A DNA stretch of 64,000 bases from Geothrix campi. GTDB taxonomy: Bacteria; Acidobacteriota; Holophagae; Holophagales; Holophagaceae. Shown piece after piece: positions 1 through 10,928 of this stretch (position 1 is its first letter; each line of letters starts with the position of its first letter). The stretch covers positions 1,729,505 through 1,793,504 of the forward strand of contig NZ_JANHMP010000001.1 of NCBI RefSeq assembly GCF_024609265.1, in the 5' to 3' direction. The notes under the pieces are model-generated. The model searched no databases. It saw nothing but the letters and a program-made list of their open reading frames with translations, and had not been told where the DNA came from. Made by a program: the position numbers and the translations under genes.

Positions 1-2585
1 CGCACCACGATGCGGTTGGCATCCACGGTCTCGACGATGCCGGAGCGGCGGCACACGACGCAGGCGCCGGAATCCTTGGCGGCCACATATTCCATGCCGG
101 TGCCCACGATGGGGGCCTCGGTGCGGATGAGGGGCACGGCCTGGCGCTGCATGTTGGCGCCCATGAGGGCGCGGTTGGCGTCGTCGTTCTCGAGGAAGGG
201 GATGAGCGAGGCGGCCACGGAGACCACCTGCTTGGGGCTCACGTCCATGAGCGTGACCTTGTCGCGGGTGAGGATCTTGGTCTCACCGGCGACGCGGACG
301 GTCACGTCCTCGTCGAGGATGGCGCCATCGGCGTCCACGGGGACGTTGGCCTGCGCGATGACGTGCTCGTCCTCTTCCCAGGCGGACAGGTAGAAGGCGT
401 GCATCTCGAACTTGGCGGCGCGCTTGCCGGCCTTGGCCAGCTTCTTGTTCTCGGCTTCCAGGTCGTCGAGGCGGACCACGTCCATGTAGCCGAACTTGGA
501 GTCGCCCACGCTGGTGACCTTGGCGAAGTGGACGATGCGGCCGTTCTCCACCTTGAGGTAGGGGCTCTCGATGAAGCCGAACTCGTTGATGCGGGCGTAG
601 CAGGAGAGCGAGCTGATGAGGCCGATGTTCGGACCTTCAGGCGTCTCGATGGGGCAGATGCGGCCGTAGTGCGAGGTGTGCACGTCGCGCACCTCGAAGC
701 CCGCGCGGTCGCGGCTGAGGCCGCCCGGTCCGAGGGCCGACAGGCGGCGCTTGTGGGTGATCTCGGACAGCGGGTTGGTCTGATCCATGAACTGGGAGAG
801 CTGGCTGCTGCCGAAGAACTCCTTCATGGCCGCGATGACCGGCTTGCTGTTGATGAGGTCGTGGGCCTGCAGGGGGCTGTTGGGATCCTGCGCGATGCTG
901 AACTTCTCCTTGATGGCCCGCTGCACGCGCACCAAACCGACGCGGAAGCCGTTCTCCAGGAGCTCACCCACGGACCGCACGCGGCGGTTGCCCAGGTGGT
1001 CAATGTCATCGGCGCGGACGGGGGCGATCTCGCCGATGTCCTGCCGGGTGGTGTCGTACTTCTTCAGACGCAGCAGGTAGTGGACGGTCTTCACGAAGTC
1101 GTCCGTGCCCAGGGTGCGGAAATCCAGGTCGGTGCCCAGGCCCAGCTTGGCGTTGATCTTGTGGCGGCCCACCTTGCTGAGATCGTACTTTTGGGGGTCG
1201 AAGAACATGCCGAAGAGCAGCTTCTTGCTGGATTCCAGCGTGGCGGGCTCGCCCGGCCGGATCTTCTTGAAGAGCTCCTTGGCGGCCTCTTCGCTGTCCT
1301 CGGTGTGATCCTTGGCCAGGGTCTCGGAGAAGACCTTGCCGGTGAGGTCGGCCTCGGGGAAGCAGACGTCGAAGGACTGGATGTCGTTGGCCAGGAACAT
1401 CTCGAGGTGGGTCTGGAGGAAGGGCTCGTTCGCTTCCATGAGCACTTCACCGGTGCCCATGTTCACGATGTCCTGCAGCAGCACGGCGCCATCGAGCATC
1501 TCGCGCTCCACGGGCACGTCCTTGATGCCGGCCTTCTCCATCTGCTCGAGCACGCGGCGCGTGATCTTCTTGTCCTTGGGAAGGATCTCTTCCTTGGTCT
1601 TGGGGTGCTTCACGGCCTCGCCGAGCTTGCGGCCCGCCAGCAGATCGCTTAGGGCCACGCTCAGCTTGCCCTTCTTGAGGAAGAAGGTGGCGGGAGCGTA
1701 GAAGTGGCGGAGCATGGCCTCGTTGGAGCCGAGGTCCTCATTGAACAGGCCGAGGGCGCGCATGAAGGTGGCGCCAAGGAACTTGCGCTTGCGGTCGATG
1801 CGGGCGTAGAGCAGGCCCTTGGAATCGAGCTCGAACTCGATCCAGGAACCGCGGTAGGGGATGATCTGGGAGCTGTAGAGGCTCTTGTCGGAGGCGATGC
1901 TGAAGAAGACGCCGGGGCTGCGGTGCAGCTGGCTGACGATCACGCGCTCGGTGCCGTTGATGATGAAGGTGCCGCGGTCGGTCATGATCGGCAGGTCGCC
2001 GAAGTAGACCTCCGAATCCTGGCTCTGCTTGAAGCGGCGGTTGCCCTTGTCGTCCTTCTCGAACTGGTTGAGACGCACGCGGATCTTCAGGGGGGCGGCC
2101 ATGGTGGCGCCGCGCTCGACGCACTCGTCCATGCCCATCTTCTGCTTCATCGAGACGGGCTCTTGGCACACGTCACAGATGGTGGCGGCGTTCTTGTTGC
2201 GGGTGCCGCACTTGGGGCAGTCCACCGTGGGATCCTTCGGGTGGTCCGACACGATGCTGTGGCCGCACTGCTTGCAGGCGGTGCGGAGGTGTTCGAGGCC
2301 CAGGTACTTTTCGCACTTGCAGGCCCAGTGGCCCACGGTGTAGTCGAGGAACTCGACTTCGAGGGTGGCGTCGGTGCCGTCCGGGTTCTTGCCGTTGTGC
2401 ACGGGGAACATGGACTCGAACACGGCCTTGAGGCCGCGCGTTTCCCGCTCGCTGTGGAGCAGGTTCATCTGGAGAAACTCGTCGTAGCTTCGCTTCTGGA
2501 TGTCGATCAGGTTCGGAATGGGGACCAGGGACCGGATCTTCGAGAAGTTGTGGCGCTGGCGGTAGATGTTCTGCTGAACACTCAT
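1..2585 (-). CDS. rpoB: RNA polymerase beta subunit (3' end outside window)
   Basis: This is the N-terminal ~861 codons of the catalytic beta subunit of RNA polymerase, cut by the window edge. It begins [19 protein letters not shown], with ATG at 2585. Recognisable family segments follow in order: [17 protein letters not shown] near the N terminus, [20 protein letters not shown], the rifampicin-region stretch [20 protein letters not shown], and [17 protein letters not shown]. Residues about 89-140 form a cysteine-rich insertion (CxC, CxxC, CxxC, CxxC) between YTVGHW and the conserved [11 protein letters not shown] segment, where common RpoB proteins have only a short loop. It is the last gene visible in the rplKAJL-rpoB order. 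Confidence 0.98.
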   Translation of the reverse strand, partial: MSVQQNIYRQRHNFSKIRSLVPIPNLIDIQKRSYDEFLQMNLLHSERETRGLKAVFESMFPVHNGKNPDGTDATLEVEFLDYTVGHWACKCEKYLGLEHLRTACKQCGHSIVSDHPKDPTVDCPKCGTRNKNAATICDVCQEPVSMKQKMGMDECVERGATMAAPLKIRVRLNQFEKDDKGNRRFKQSQDSEVYFGDLPIMTDRGTFIINGTERVIVSQLHRSPGVFFSIASDKSLYSSQIIPYRGSWIEFELDSKGLLYARIDRKRKFLGATFMRALGLFNEDLGSNEAMLRHFYAPATFFLKKGKLSVALSDLLAGRKLGEAVKHPKTKEEILPKDKKITRRVLEQMEKAGIKDVPVEREMLDGAVLLQDIVNMGTGEVLMEANEPFLQTHLEMFLANDIQSFDVCFPEADLTGKVFSETLAKDHTEDSEEAAKELFKKIRPGEPATLESSKKLLFGMFFDPQKYDLSKVGRHKINAKLGLGTDLDFRTLGTDDFVKTVHYLLRLKKYDTTRQDIGEIAPVRADDIDHLGNRRVRSVGELLENGFRVGLVRVQRAIKEKFSIAQDPNSPLQAHDLINSKPVIAAMKEFFGSSQLSQFMDQTNPLSEITHKRRLSALGPGGLSRDRAGFEVRDVHTSHYGRICPIETPEGPNIGLISSLSCYARINEFGFIESPYLKVENGRIVHFAKVTSVGDSKFGYMDVVRLDDLEAENKKLAKAGKRAAKFEMHAFYLSAWEEDEHVIAQANVPVDADGAILDEDVTVRVAGETKILTRDKVTLMDVSPKQVVSVAASLIPFLENDDANRALMGANMQRQAVPLIRTEAPIVGTGMEYVAAKDSGACVVCRRSGIVETVDANRIVV

Positions 2586-2955
2586 GGTTCGCTCCAGATG
2601 AAGTTGGCGGAACCTTCTATGAACGGCACGCGGCGGAATCAGGCTATGCTGCGGGCCTTGAGCAAAGACGGCGGTGCCCCCAGAGCCACGGCCCCGGGGA
2701 AGGGATCAGAGGTCGGCGACGCGAACCAGACAGGCATGCACACCGAAGGCCACCCCGTCACCCGTAGGTGGAGGGAGCGGCCCAACAAGGTGATTGGCGC
2801 TGCGGCGGAAGGCGTTTCGCAACCAGGGGCCTTTAAAGGTGGCGGGACCGCCCGAGGGATCGGGCGGAAGGAATAATCGTACCATGTCCAGACAAAACCG
2901 CAAAGCGCAAGGTGCGGGACGCACCCTACGCTTTGCGTTAGTGCAGGAAAAGGAA
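2586..2955 (-). promoter_or_regulatory. rplL-rpoB intergenic leader
   Basis: This 370-base gap between rplL and rpoB contains no gene. On the minus strand it holds two strong stem-loops, one at 2899-2937 and one at 2848-2867 (8-bp GC stem, loop of 4). In E. coli the equivalent gap carries an attenuator and an RNase III site that lower rpoB expression relative to rplL. A similar role is inferred here from position and structure only. Confidence 0.5.
2899..2937 (-). terminator. Attenuator-like stem-loop downstream of rplL
   Basis: The outer arms CGCAAAGCG (2899-2907) and CGCTTTGCG (2929-2937) pair perfectly. An inner stem is formed by GGTGCG (2911-2916) and CGCACC (2920-2925). Read on the minus strand, the hairpin is followed by GGTTTTGT, a short U-rich run. 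It lies just after rplL and before rpoB, which fits partial termination rather than a complete stop. Confidence 0.6.
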
Positions 2956-3333
2956 CTACTTGACCTCGACCTTGGCGCCGGCGGCTTCGAGCTTTTCCTT
3001 GATCTTGGCGGCCTCGTCCTTGGCGACGCCTTCCTTGACGGCCTTGGGAGCGCCGTCAACGAGATCCTTGGCCTCCTTCAGGCCCAGGCCGGCGACGATC
3101 TCGCGGACGGCCTTGATGACGTTCAGCTTGTTGGCGCCGGCGTCGGTCAGGATGACGTTGAACTCGGTCTGCTCTTCAGCAGCGGCGGCCGGGGCGCCAG
3201 CGCCAGCGGCGGGGGCGGCCATGGCGGCGGCGGACACGCCGAAGCGGTCCTCGAGGGCCTTGACCAGGTTGGCCAGGTCGAGCACGGTCATGGTTTCGAT
3301 TTCAGCGATGAGCTGATCAGCGGTGAGAGCCAT
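2956..3333 (-). CDS. rplL: 50S ribosomal protein L7/L12
   Basis: This 125-residue stalk protein recruits translation GTPases to the ribosome. It has the standard layout: an N-terminal dimerisation helix ([20 protein letters not shown]), an Ala/Pro/Gly-rich hinge at about residues 35-52, and the C-terminal globular domain with [17 protein letters not shown], which contacts elongation factors. A GGAG ribosome site lies six bases before the ATG. It follows rplJ in the usual order. Confidence 0.98.
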   Translation of the reverse strand: MALTADQLIAEIETMTVLDLANLVKALEDRFGVSAAAMAAPAAGAGAPAAAAEEQTEFNVILTDAGANKLNVIKAVREIVAGLGLKEAKDLVDGAPKAVKEGVAKDEAAKIKEKLEAAGAKVEVK

Positions 3334-3388
3334 GATGGTCTCCTACATGCAAAATGAATGGTTTTGGATTCGGGGTTGAGGGTGCGTC

Positions 3389-3877
3389 TTACTCGCCGGC
3401 CTTCTGCTTGCGGATGCCCTCGAGGGCGACCGCCAGACCGGAGATCGGATAGGTCATGAGGTAGAGCAGCTTGGCGATCAGCACTTCGCGGCTGGGCAGC
3501 TCAGCCAGAACCTGGAGCTGCTTGGCGTCGATCTGCTTGCCATCCATGATGCCGGCCTTGAAGGTGGCAGCGGGATTATCCTTCAGGAAGCCATTGACGG
3601 CCTTGGCCAGGGCGATGACATCTTCCCTGGTGGTGGCGACGGCGCTGGCGCCCTTGAAGTGATCACCCAGCGCGGCGAAGGAGGTGTCCTTCACGGCCAG
3701 GCGGAGCAGGGTGTTCTTGCTGACACGGTACTGAGCCTTGCTCTCGCGGATGCTCTTGCGGAAGGCAGTATCCTTGCCCACCACGAGGCCCCGGAATTCG
3801 ATCACGACAGCCGAGGTGGCAGTCGAGAAGGTTTCCTTGAGCACGGCGACTTCGGCGAACTTCTGATTCTTTTCCAT
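3389..3877 (-). CDS. rplJ: 50S ribosomal protein L10
   Basis: L10 anchors the L7/L12 dimers to the 23S rRNA at the stalk base. The protein has 162 residues from [15 protein letters not shown] and carries the family segment [19 protein letters not shown] longer reading begins at 3898, but that start has no ribosome site and overlaps the rplA stop. The ATG at 3877 has GTAGGAGG upstream and is preferred. Only 10 bases separate it from rplA. Confidence 0.95.
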   Translation of the reverse strand: MEKNQKFAEVAVLKETFSTATSAVVIEFRGLVVGKDTAFRKSIRESKAQYRVSKNTLLRLAVKDTSFAALGDHFKGASAVATTREDVIALAKAVNGFLKDNPAATFKAGIMDGKQIDAKQLQVLAELPSREVLIAKLLYLMTYPISGLAVALEGIRKQKAGE

Positions 3878-3887
3878 GGTCGGCCTC

Positions 3888-4580
3888 CTACTTCTCAACG
3901 CTTGAGGTGTTGAGGGTGACCGAGGGGCCCATCGTGGAGGCGATATACATCGTCTTCACGTACTTGCCCTTCGCCGTGGCGGGCTTGGCCTTGTGGACGG
4001 CATCGATGAGCGCCTTGGCGTTCTCTTCCAGCTTCTCGACACCGAAGGAGAGCTTGCCCACGGGCGCGTGGATGATGCCGGTCTTGTCGACGCGGTACTC
4101 CACCTTGCCGGCCTTGATCTCCTTGATGGCCTTGACCACGTCGAAGGTCACGGTGCCGGTCTTGGGGTTGGGCATCAGGCCACGGGGACCCAGCACCTTA
4201 CCCAGCCGGCCGACGCCCTTCATCATGTCGGGGGTCGCGACCAGGGCATCGAAGTCGAGGAAGCCGCCGGCGATCTTCTCCACCAGCTCGTCCCCGCCCA
4301 CGATCTCGGCGCCCGCCGCTTCCGCTTCCTTGATCTTTTCGCCACCCGCGATCACCGCCACGCGCATCGTCTTGCCCGTTCCGTGCGGCAGGACGATGGT
4401 GCCACGGACCATCTGGTCCGCGTGGCGGGGATCCACTCCGAGCCGCATGTGCACTTCAACCGTCTCGTCGAACTTGGCGTAAGCCGCGTCCTTCACGACA
4501 GTGAGCGCATCCTTCAGCTCGTAGGGGCGATCTTCGATCTTGGCCGCGGCAGCCCGGTACTTCTTTCCAGGTTTTGCCAT
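3888..4580 (-). CDS. rplA: 50S ribosomal protein L1
   Basis: L1 is 230 residues long, the usual length. It forms the mobile L1 stalk near the ribosomal E site and in many bacteria represses its own operon by binding mRNA. Family motifs are visible: [14 protein letters not shown], the signature region [19 protein letters not shown], and [19 protein letters not shown]. The start has GGAG five bases upstream. It lies between rplK and rplJ. Confidence 0.98.
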   Translation of the reverse strand: MAKPGKKYRAAAAKIEDRPYELKDALTVVKDAAYAKFDETVEVHMRLGVDPRHADQMVRGTIVLPHGTGKTMRVAVIAGGEKIKEAEAAGAEIVGGDELVEKIAGGFLDFDALVATPDMMKGVGRLGKVLGPRGLMPNPKTGTVTFDVVKAIKEIKAGKVEYRVDKTGIIHAPVGKLSFGVEKLEENAKALIDAVHKAKPATAKGKYVKTMYIASTMGPSVTLNTSSVEK

Positions 4581-4678
4581 ATTGGCTCCATTCGAACAAT
4601 CTCCCGCGATGACGGTCGCGGTGACCGGGATCGCCGCACGGCGCGGCTCTCCAACAAAATCAAAAGCAAGAAAGAACG

Positions 4679-4703
4679 TCGCGTGGGCCTGGGACCCACG
4701 CGA
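4679..4703 (-). terminator. Stem-loop between rplK and rplA
   Basis: The perfect 9-bp arms TCGCGTGGG (4679-4687) and CCCACGCGA (4695-4703) flank a 7-base loop. On the minus strand the hairpin follows rplK directly and is trailed by CGTTCTTTCTTGC, a U-rich but not pure U tract. It may attenuate or process the rplK-rplA transcript; a regulatory role has not been shown. Confidence 0.45.
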
Positions 4704-4715
4704 ACAAGATCGGCA

Positions 4716-5147
4716 TTAATCGATGACTTCGACGCCCATGGAGCGGGCGGAGCCGGCGATGGAACGGATGGCGGCCTCAAGGCTGCCGGCGGTGAGATCG
4801 GGCATCTTCACCTTGGCGATCTCGGCGAGCTGCGCCTGGGTGATCTTGCCGACCTTGTCCTTGTTCGGCGTGGCGCTGCCCTTGGGCAGGCCGAGCTTCT
4901 TCATGATCAGGACGGCGGCGGGCGGGGTCTTCAGGATGAAGCTGAAGCTACGGTCGGCGTAGACGGTGATGACCACGGGGAGGGTCGTGCCCTTTTCCAC
5001 CGAGCCCACGGACTTCGCATTGAACTGCTTCACGAATTCCATGATGTTGACGCCGTGCTGGCCCAGCGCGGGACCGACGGGAGGCGCCGGAGTGGCCTCG
5101 CCCGCGGGCAGCTGCAGCTTGATGTAGCCAGTGATCTTCTTTGCCAT
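4716..5147 (-). CDS. rplK: 50S ribosomal protein L11
   Basis: L11 (143 residues) binds the GTPase-associated region of 23S rRNA and is needed for stringent-response sensing. The N-terminal domain shows [28 protein letters not shown] and the C-terminal rRNA-binding domain ends [17 protein letters not shown]. Both are textbook L11 segments. A GGGAG ribosome site lies six bases before the ATG. It is first in the rplKAJL block, separated from nusG by a terminator-like hairpin. Confidence 0.98.
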   Translation of the reverse strand: MAKKITGYIKLQLPAGEATPAPPVGPALGQHGVNIMEFVKQFNAKSVGSVEKGTTLPVVITVYADRSFSFILKTPPAAVLIMKKLGLPKGSATPNKDKVGKITQAQLAEIAKVKMPDLTAGSLEAAIRSIAGSARSMGVEVID

Positions 5148-5232
5148 GGGTCTGCTCCCGCGGAGGATTCCGGCGCATGCCGGCGACGTCCGCCTTGTAG
5201 GGTGGGGATCTGTTGGATCGCCCAGCCGGGTT

Positions 5233-5264
5233 GAAAACGTCCCGGTCCAGACGGACCGGGACGT
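5233..5264 (-). terminator. Intrinsic terminator after nusG
   Basis: The 12-bp perfect arms ACGTCCCGGTCC (5237-5248) and GGACCGGGACGT (5253-5264) enclose a 4-base loop. Read on the minus strand the stem is followed by TTTCAACC, giving a short U run. The position, after the nusG stop and before rplK, suggests that rplK can be expressed separately from secE-nusG. Confidence 0.7.
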
Positions 5265-5312
5265 GAAAGTCTACCTGAAAGACTTGTGAAAGTCTTCAGG
5301 AAATATGGGTTC

Positions 5313-5951
5313 CTACCTCTTCTCCACTTGGATGAAGTCCAGCTCCACCGGGGTGGAACGGCCGAAGACGGTGACCATGACTTTGATGGTCGAACGCTCC
5401 TCGTGGATCTCCTCCACGTCGCCCTCGAAGTTGGCGAAGGGGCCGTCGATGATGCGGACCTTCTCGCCCTTCTCGAAGTGGTACTTGGGCTTGGGCTTCT
5501 CCTGGGTCTCTTCCGTGTGGTGCATGATCTGGCGGACTTCCTCGTCCGTCAGGGGCGTGGGCCGCTTCTTGTTGGCCCCCACGAAGCTGGTCACCTTGGG
5601 CGTGTTGCGCACCAGGTGCCAGTCGGCGTCGGCCATCTCCACGGAGCCGCCGGACTTGCGCTCCACCTGGATCTGCACGAGCAGGTAGCCGGGGAACGAC
5701 TTGCGCTTCTTGACGACGCGTTCCTTCTTGCCGGACTTGGCGTCGACCTTCATCTCTTCGTAGGTCTCCTCGGGGATCTGGATGTCCCCGAAGTTCGCAT
5801 CGCGCTCTTCCATCTTGATGCGCTGACGGAGATGCTCCATCACCTTGGCTTCGTAGCCGGAATAGGTGTGGATGATGAACCACTTGAGTTCGCGACCCTG
5901 AGGCTCGGCGATGATCGCCGCGTCCTGGGGAGTGCTCATGAGATCGGTCAT
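5313..5951 (-). CDS. nusG: Transcription termination/antitermination factor NusG
   Basis: This NusG-family elongation factor binds the RNA polymerase clamp and couples transcription with Rho or the ribosome. The N-terminal NGN domain shows KWFIIHTYSGYEAKVMEHL and FPGYLLVQI. The C-terminal KOW domain shows GEKVRIIDGPFANFEGDVEEI. At 212 residues it is longer than E. coli NusG (181) because of an N-terminal extension and a lysine-rich linker at about residues 65-85. The start at 5951 has GGAG six bases upstream. It is next to secE, the usual order. Confidence 0.97.
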   Translation of the reverse strand: MTDLMSTPQDAAIIAEPQGRELKWFIIHTYSGYEAKVMEHLRQRIKMEERDANFGDIQIPEETYEEMKVDAKSGKKERVVKKRKSFPGYLLVQIQVERKSGGSVEMADADWHLVRNTPKVTSFVGANKKRPTPLTDEEVRQIMHHTEETQEKPKPKYHFEKGEKVRIIDGPFANFEGDVEEIHEERSTIKVMVTVFGRSTPVELDFIQVEKR

Positions 5952-5964
5952 GGCTGACTCCGGC

Positions 5965-6159
5965 TCAACGCGTCTTCAAAAAGAAATAGGCGAAGCCCTT
6001 GGCGAAGACCCAATCCACGGCCCACAGGTAGACGCCGGTGAAGACCGAGACGATCACCACCGTCCATGTGGAACTCAGGACCTTCTCCTTGCTGGGCCAG
6101 TCCACTCGGTCGAGCTCTGCGAACAGATCCCTGGCCTGCTGCTTGATGGCGCCAATCAC
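5965..6159 (-). CDS. secE: Preprotein translocase subunit SecE
   Basis: This is a short SecE of 64 residues, the clamp subunit of the SecYEG channel in the inner membrane. The amphipathic stretch LFAELDRVDWPSKEKVLSST contains the family W-P-S-K/R motif. It is followed by one membrane helix at about residues 33-55. It lies 13 bases upstream of nusG in the standard secE-nusG pair. Confidence 0.95.
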   Translation of the reverse strand: MIGAIKQQARDLFAELDRVDWPSKEKVLSSTWTVVIVSVFTGVYLWAVDWVFAKGFAYFFLKTR

Positions 6160-6231
6160 GATGGACCCCGCGGAAAGGATTCGGTGAGAAAAACCTGGCC
6201 CCGGGCTGTATCGCCGGGGCCGGGAAGGTGG

Positions 6232-6304
6232 CAGGGGAGACAGGCTTCGAACCCGCGACCTGCGGATTTGGAGTCCGCTGCTCTACCAACTGAGCTACTC
6301 CCCT
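6232..6304 (-). tRNA. tRNA-Trp (CCA)
   Basis: The minus strand gives a complete cloverleaf: acceptor AGGGGAG pairing with CTCCCCT, D-arm GCTCAGTTGGTAGAGC, anticodon loop CTCCAAA (anticodon CCA), and T-arm with GGTTCGAAG. CCA is not encoded after the discriminator G. It lies between rpmG and secE, a conserved location for tRNA-Trp. Confidence 0.97.
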
Positions 6305-6358
6305 GTGGGACCACCCGGCTGTTGGTAGCGCCGGGTGGGAAACCCCTCGACCGGAGAC

Positions 6359-6508
6359 CTACTTCGTCTCGCGGTGAATCTTATACCCACCACAGAAGCG
6401 GCAGAACTTGTTGAATTCAAGCTTGCCCGTGGTGGTCTTCTTGTTCTTGGTGGTGCTGTAGTTCTTGCGCTTGCAGTCTTGGCACTGCAGGTGAACGATG
6501 TCGCGCAT
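6359..6508 (-). CDS. rpmG: 50S ribosomal protein L33, zinc-binding form
   Basis: This 49-residue protein begins MRDIVHLQCQDCKRKNY and ends GGYKIHRETK. Two CxxC pairs (residues 9/12 and 36/39) mark the zinc-binding C+ form of L33. A run of AGGAGG precedes the ATG. It lies between tuf and the tRNA-Trp gene, the standard bacterial arrangement. Confidence 0.95.
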   Translation of the reverse strand: MRDIVHLQCQDCKRKNYSTTKNKKTTTGKLEFNKFCRFCGGYKIHRETK

Positions 6509-6540
6509 CTGGACCTCCTAAGTCGGAGGGCGGTTCTGGC

Positions 6541-7734
<1,194 letters not shown>

Positions 7735-7786
7735 GGGTGCCTCCTGGAAGGTGGAAGAGAGAATGAAGGTTGGACAGTGCGAAGGG

Positions 7787-7861
<75 letters not shown>

Positions 7862-7935
7862 CTTGAACCTTCCCGCCGTGGTGGAACGCGGCGGGGGTGC
7901 CTTGCCGTCAGCCGAAATTCGGCGGACGGGGAGGG

Positions 7936-8012
<77 letters not shown>

Positions 8013-8059
8013 GTGGAAACCCGAGATCAGGTTCCAGAGTTCCGGGGTGCCCGGAGGAC

Positions 8060-8146
8060 TGGTGCCGAGAGAAGGATTCGAACCTCCGTAACGCGATGCG
8101 TGGCAGATTTACAGTCTGCTGCCATTAACCACTCGGCCATCTCGGC
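8060..8146 (-). tRNA. tRNA-Tyr (GTA)
   Basis: This is a long class II tRNA with a variable arm, as expected for bacterial tRNA-Tyr. The acceptor GCCGAGA pairs with TCTCGGC, the anticodon loop CTGTAAA gives GTA, and CCA is encoded. It is the first tRNA of the tuf cluster. A TTGACA box on the minus strand at 8180-8175 could be part of its promoter, but no clear -10 box follows. Confidence 0.97.
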
Positions 8147-8302
8147 ATGCTTGTCCGTCGCCCCTCCCGGGGCTTGTCAATGTTTCCCGGGAGACCCGGA
8201 AAACCCCCCTCGGAACCCCTGCCGGGGCTCCGTGTCAGGGGCGCTGCGAGGCAGGGCTTTCCTGACAGGGAACTCGAAAGATATCACGCGTCCAGGAGTG
8301 CC

Positions 8303-9040
8303 TCAAGGGGAAACTTCCCGGGTACGGCACGCCAGCACTCGGAAGAGCGTCACCGCCGCGGCGGCAGAGACGTTCAGGCTCTCGATGCCTCCGGGCATGG
8401 GGATGTGCAGCAGGCCGTCGCAACGCTCGCGGATCTTGAGGTGCAGGCCCTCCCCTTCGGCGCCCAACACCAGGACCGTGGCGCGGTCGAAGGGCTCCCG
8501 CAGGTAGTCGCGGCTCCCCTCGCCCGCGGCCAGGCCGTAGATCCAGGCCCCGGCCTCCTTCAGGTCGTCGAGGGTGCGGCCCAGGTTCACCACGCGACAC
8601 ACCGGCACGCGACCCGCTGTGCCCGCGCTGGCGCGCACCACCGTTTCGTTCACGGCCGCCGAGCGGCGCTCGGGCAGGATCACGCCATCCACCGCGGCGG
8701 CAGCGGCGGAGCGCAGGATGGCGCCCAGGTTGTGGGGATCGGTGATGCCGTCCAAAGCCAGCACCAGCGCGGCTTCACCCTTGGCCTTGAGGCGGGTGAC
8801 GATGTCGTCGAACTCGGCGTAGGCGAAGGGTCCGCCTTCACCCAGCACGCCCTGGTGGCGCTGCCCCTGGCCCCGGCGATCGAGGCCTTCCATGGGTTCG
8901 CGGTGGATGACCACACCCGCGCCGCGGGCCTCGGCGATGAACTTTGCCAGGCGTCCGAACGCGGCGGGGGCGATCCAGACCGTGTGGAGCTCACCCCTGG
9001 CCAGGGCCTCCTCGCACGCGTGGGGACCGAGGTAGCGCAT
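8303..9040 (-). CDS. rlmB: 23S rRNA 2'-O-methyltransferase RlmB/TrmH family
   Basis: This SpoU-family enzyme transfers a methyl group from SAM to a ribose 2'-OH; in E. coli RlmB acts on 23S rRNA G2251. It has 245 residues. The N-terminal substrate-binding domain is followed by the knotted catalytic domain, with LDGITDPHNLGAILRSA, VLGAEGEGL and the C-terminal motif IPMPGGIESLNVSAAAAV. The start has GGGAG six bases upstream. It lies upstream of, and in line with, the tRNA-tuf cluster. Confidence 0.92.
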   Translation of the reverse strand: MRYLGPHACEEALARGELHTVWIAPAAFGRLAKFIAEARGAGVVIHREPMEGLDRRGQGQRHQGVLGEGGPFAYAEFDDIVTRLKAKGEAALVLALDGITDPHNLGAILRSAAAAAVDGVILPERRSAAVNETVVRASAGTAGRVPVCRVVNLGRTLDDLKEAGAWIYGLAAGEGSRDYLREPFDRATVLVLGAEGEGLHLKIRERCDGLLHIPMPGGIESLNVSAAAAVTLFRVLACRTREVSP

Positions 9041-9063
9041 CTAGAGCTCCCGCCCAGGCATGA

Positions 9064-10449
9064 TCAGAACGTCTTCCGATAGCCGATGGCCATGAGATGC
9101 CCCATGCCCTCCACCTTCACGCGGTTGATGGGCGTGGGCTCGAAGCCCGAGGCGGCCCAGTCTCCCGTCAGGCGCCTCGTGTCGTGGTCCTCGCTCTGGC
9201 GGTACTGGTAGCCGATGCTCAGCTCTCCGCCCCAGATCTTGTACCCGGCGCCGATGGAGAAGGCCGCGGTCCGCGCTCCGCCCAGCATGGGTTCGATCAT
9301 GGATTCCTCCACCGCGCCCTGCTCAAGGGCGAGGCCGCTCCGCAAGGTCCAGTACTTCCCCAGCTCGACTTCCGCCGAGGCGCTGACGCCAAAGTGGCCC
9401 TTGCCACGAGGCAGTTCCGCAGGGGCCGTCACCAGGCCCGAAGGGGTGCTCACACTGGCGAAGGCGGGCACCTGCAGGCCGCCGGAGGTCCAGCGGAGAT
9501 CCGCCTCCCACGTGACCATGGGATGGGCCCGATGGCGGAACCCAATGGTGGTCTGCGAGGGCAGTTCCAGCGTCCTCGAGCCGGCCACCACGGCCGTCGA
9601 AGCCCCCAGCAGCGCGGCGGCCCGGGGGGCGGTCCCCACCAGGGGCTGGCTCAGCCCATCGTTGCCGTAGAGGCCCAGGCTGGGATCCCGGAACCCGGCC
9701 TGCAAGTTCAGGTCGCCCTTCAGGCCGGACTGGTGCGCAGCGCCCAGCGTCCAGCGCGGGTTGATGGCCCAGCGAAAGCCCAGCGAATAACTCGGAACCA
9801 CCTTGTTCCCGCTCTGGGCGACCCGCTGCTCCACCAGGCCCTCCACGGGATTGGTCGCCGAGATCGGCTGGGAGGGATCGATGAGCGCGTTGAGGGGCAC
9901 GCCGAGGCGCATGACACTGCTGGATTCGAAGCTGAGCCTGGCCACGCCGAGGCCCAGGCCAAAGGACATGTTGGGATTGAGGGCCCAGGCCGCCTGCCCT
10001 TCCAGGCGATGGGCGGACAGATCGATGCCGTCGCCCAGGTACCGGCTGGGGGCGTTGTCCAGGAGCCTGCCGTGGCGGAGGTACGGCTCGTCCAGCTTCA
10101 ACCCGAAGGTGAGTGTGGGCGATTGGCGCACGGCCAGGCCGAAGCCCCCGATGACGCGGTTGCGGTCGAAGCTGTATGAGGTGTGCTGGTTCGCTTCCAG
10201 GCTCTGCTGGGAAGAGGCGAACTCCATCCCCATGGTCAGGTAGAAGCTGGTCTTTTCTCTGAGCGAGGCCAGCAGGGCGGGATTGGCCGTGGCCGCCTCC
10301 AGGCTGTAGCCATAGGCCACCTGGGCCCCGCTGCGGGCGATGCCGACGGGATCGGCGGCCGGAAGGGCCAGGCTCTGCGCTGCCACCGGCAGGGCGGTGG
10401 CGCCCAGCATCAGTCCTGCCTTGATCACTCCACGAACTGCCTGCGCCAT
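9064..10449 (-). CDS. OmpP1/FadL-family outer-membrane transporter
   Basis: This is a predicted outer-membrane beta-barrel for hydrophobic compounds such as long-chain fatty acids or aromatics. The preferred ATG at 10449 (MAQAVRGVIKAG) has GGAGG nine bases upstream and gives 461 residues. A signal peptide ends near ALPVAAQS. Next comes the family NPA motif, SLEAATANPALLASL, on the N-terminal hatch. The chain then alternates polar and hydrophobic residues and ends in Phe, as barrel proteins do. A longer reading to 10470 starts at GTG without a ribosome site. Confidence 0.85.
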   Translation of the reverse strand: MAQAVRGVIKAGLMLGATALPVAAQSLALPAADPVGIARSGAQVAYGYSLEAATANPALLASLREKTSFYLTMGMEFASSQQSLEANQHTSYSFDRNRVIGGFGLAVRQSPTLTFGLKLDEPYLRHGRLLDNAPSRYLGDGIDLSAHRLEGQAAWALNPNMSFGLGLGVARLSFESSSVMRLGVPLNALIDPSQPISATNPVEGLVEQRVAQSGNKVVPSYSLGFRWAINPRWTLGAAHQSGLKGDLNLQAGFRDPSLGLYGNDGLSQPLVGTAPRAAALLGASTAVVAGSRTLELPSQTTIGFRHRAHPMVTWEADLRWTSGGLQVPAFASVSTPSGLVTAPAELPRGKGHFGVSASAEVELGKYWTLRSGLALEQGAVEESMIEPMLGGARTAAFSIGAGYKIWGGELSIGYQYRQSEDHDTRRLTGDWAASGFEPTPINRVKVEGMGHLMAIGYRKTF

Positions 10450-10560
10450 ATCGCCACGCCTCCGAGACACGCTTCTTGAATGGCCCGAACCCGGGAAGGG
10501 TTCAAGCCCAAGGCTCCAGGATCGCCAAAAGGGCCGGTTTCACCAAGCGGCGTTTCTGGC

Positions 10561-10848
10561 TCAGTGTTCGGACTCCCCCATGAACCGCACCAGCAGCCGG
10601 TCCACCAGCTCCCAGACCTCCAGGAGGGCCGCCAGGCACATCACCAGCCCGAAACCCAGGGCCAGGGCCCGCCCCCAGGGGCCCATCAAGGCGCGGCAAA
10701 GCTCCGGCCAGTGCCAGAAGGCCTGGGGAAGCTTCAGCCGCCCGTAGAAGGCCAGCGTGGAGAGCAGCATCCCACCCCAGAGCAGGTAGAAGAATCTCAA
10801 GGTTCGAATGAGGACGTCCCAGGCGAAGGGACGGGGGCGGGAGGGCAT
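10561..10848 (-). CDS. Small membrane protein, unknown
   Basis: This is a 95-residue protein with two hydrophobic helices at about residues 13-35 and 58-77 and a charged C terminus. I do not recognise the family. It has the same orientation as the flanking FadL-like and TSUP genes. No strong ribosome site is visible before the ATG, so the start is uncertain. Confidence 0.55.
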   Translation of the reverse strand: MPSRPRPFAWDVLIRTLRFFYLLWGGMLLSTLAFYGRLKLPQAFWHWPELCRALMGPWGRALALGFGLVMCLAALLEVWELVDRLLVRFMGESEH

Positions 10849-10928
10849 CGCATAAGCCTAGGCGGCCGCCCGGGGAATTGGAATGCCCCGTTCAAGGTCC
10901 CCGCCGGGGCCAAGCCCAGGAGCACCCG

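Noticed and set aside
363-1652. Open frame of 429 codons on the plus strand
   Set aside because: It is the antisense shadow of rpoB; the composition is skewed and there are no family motifs.
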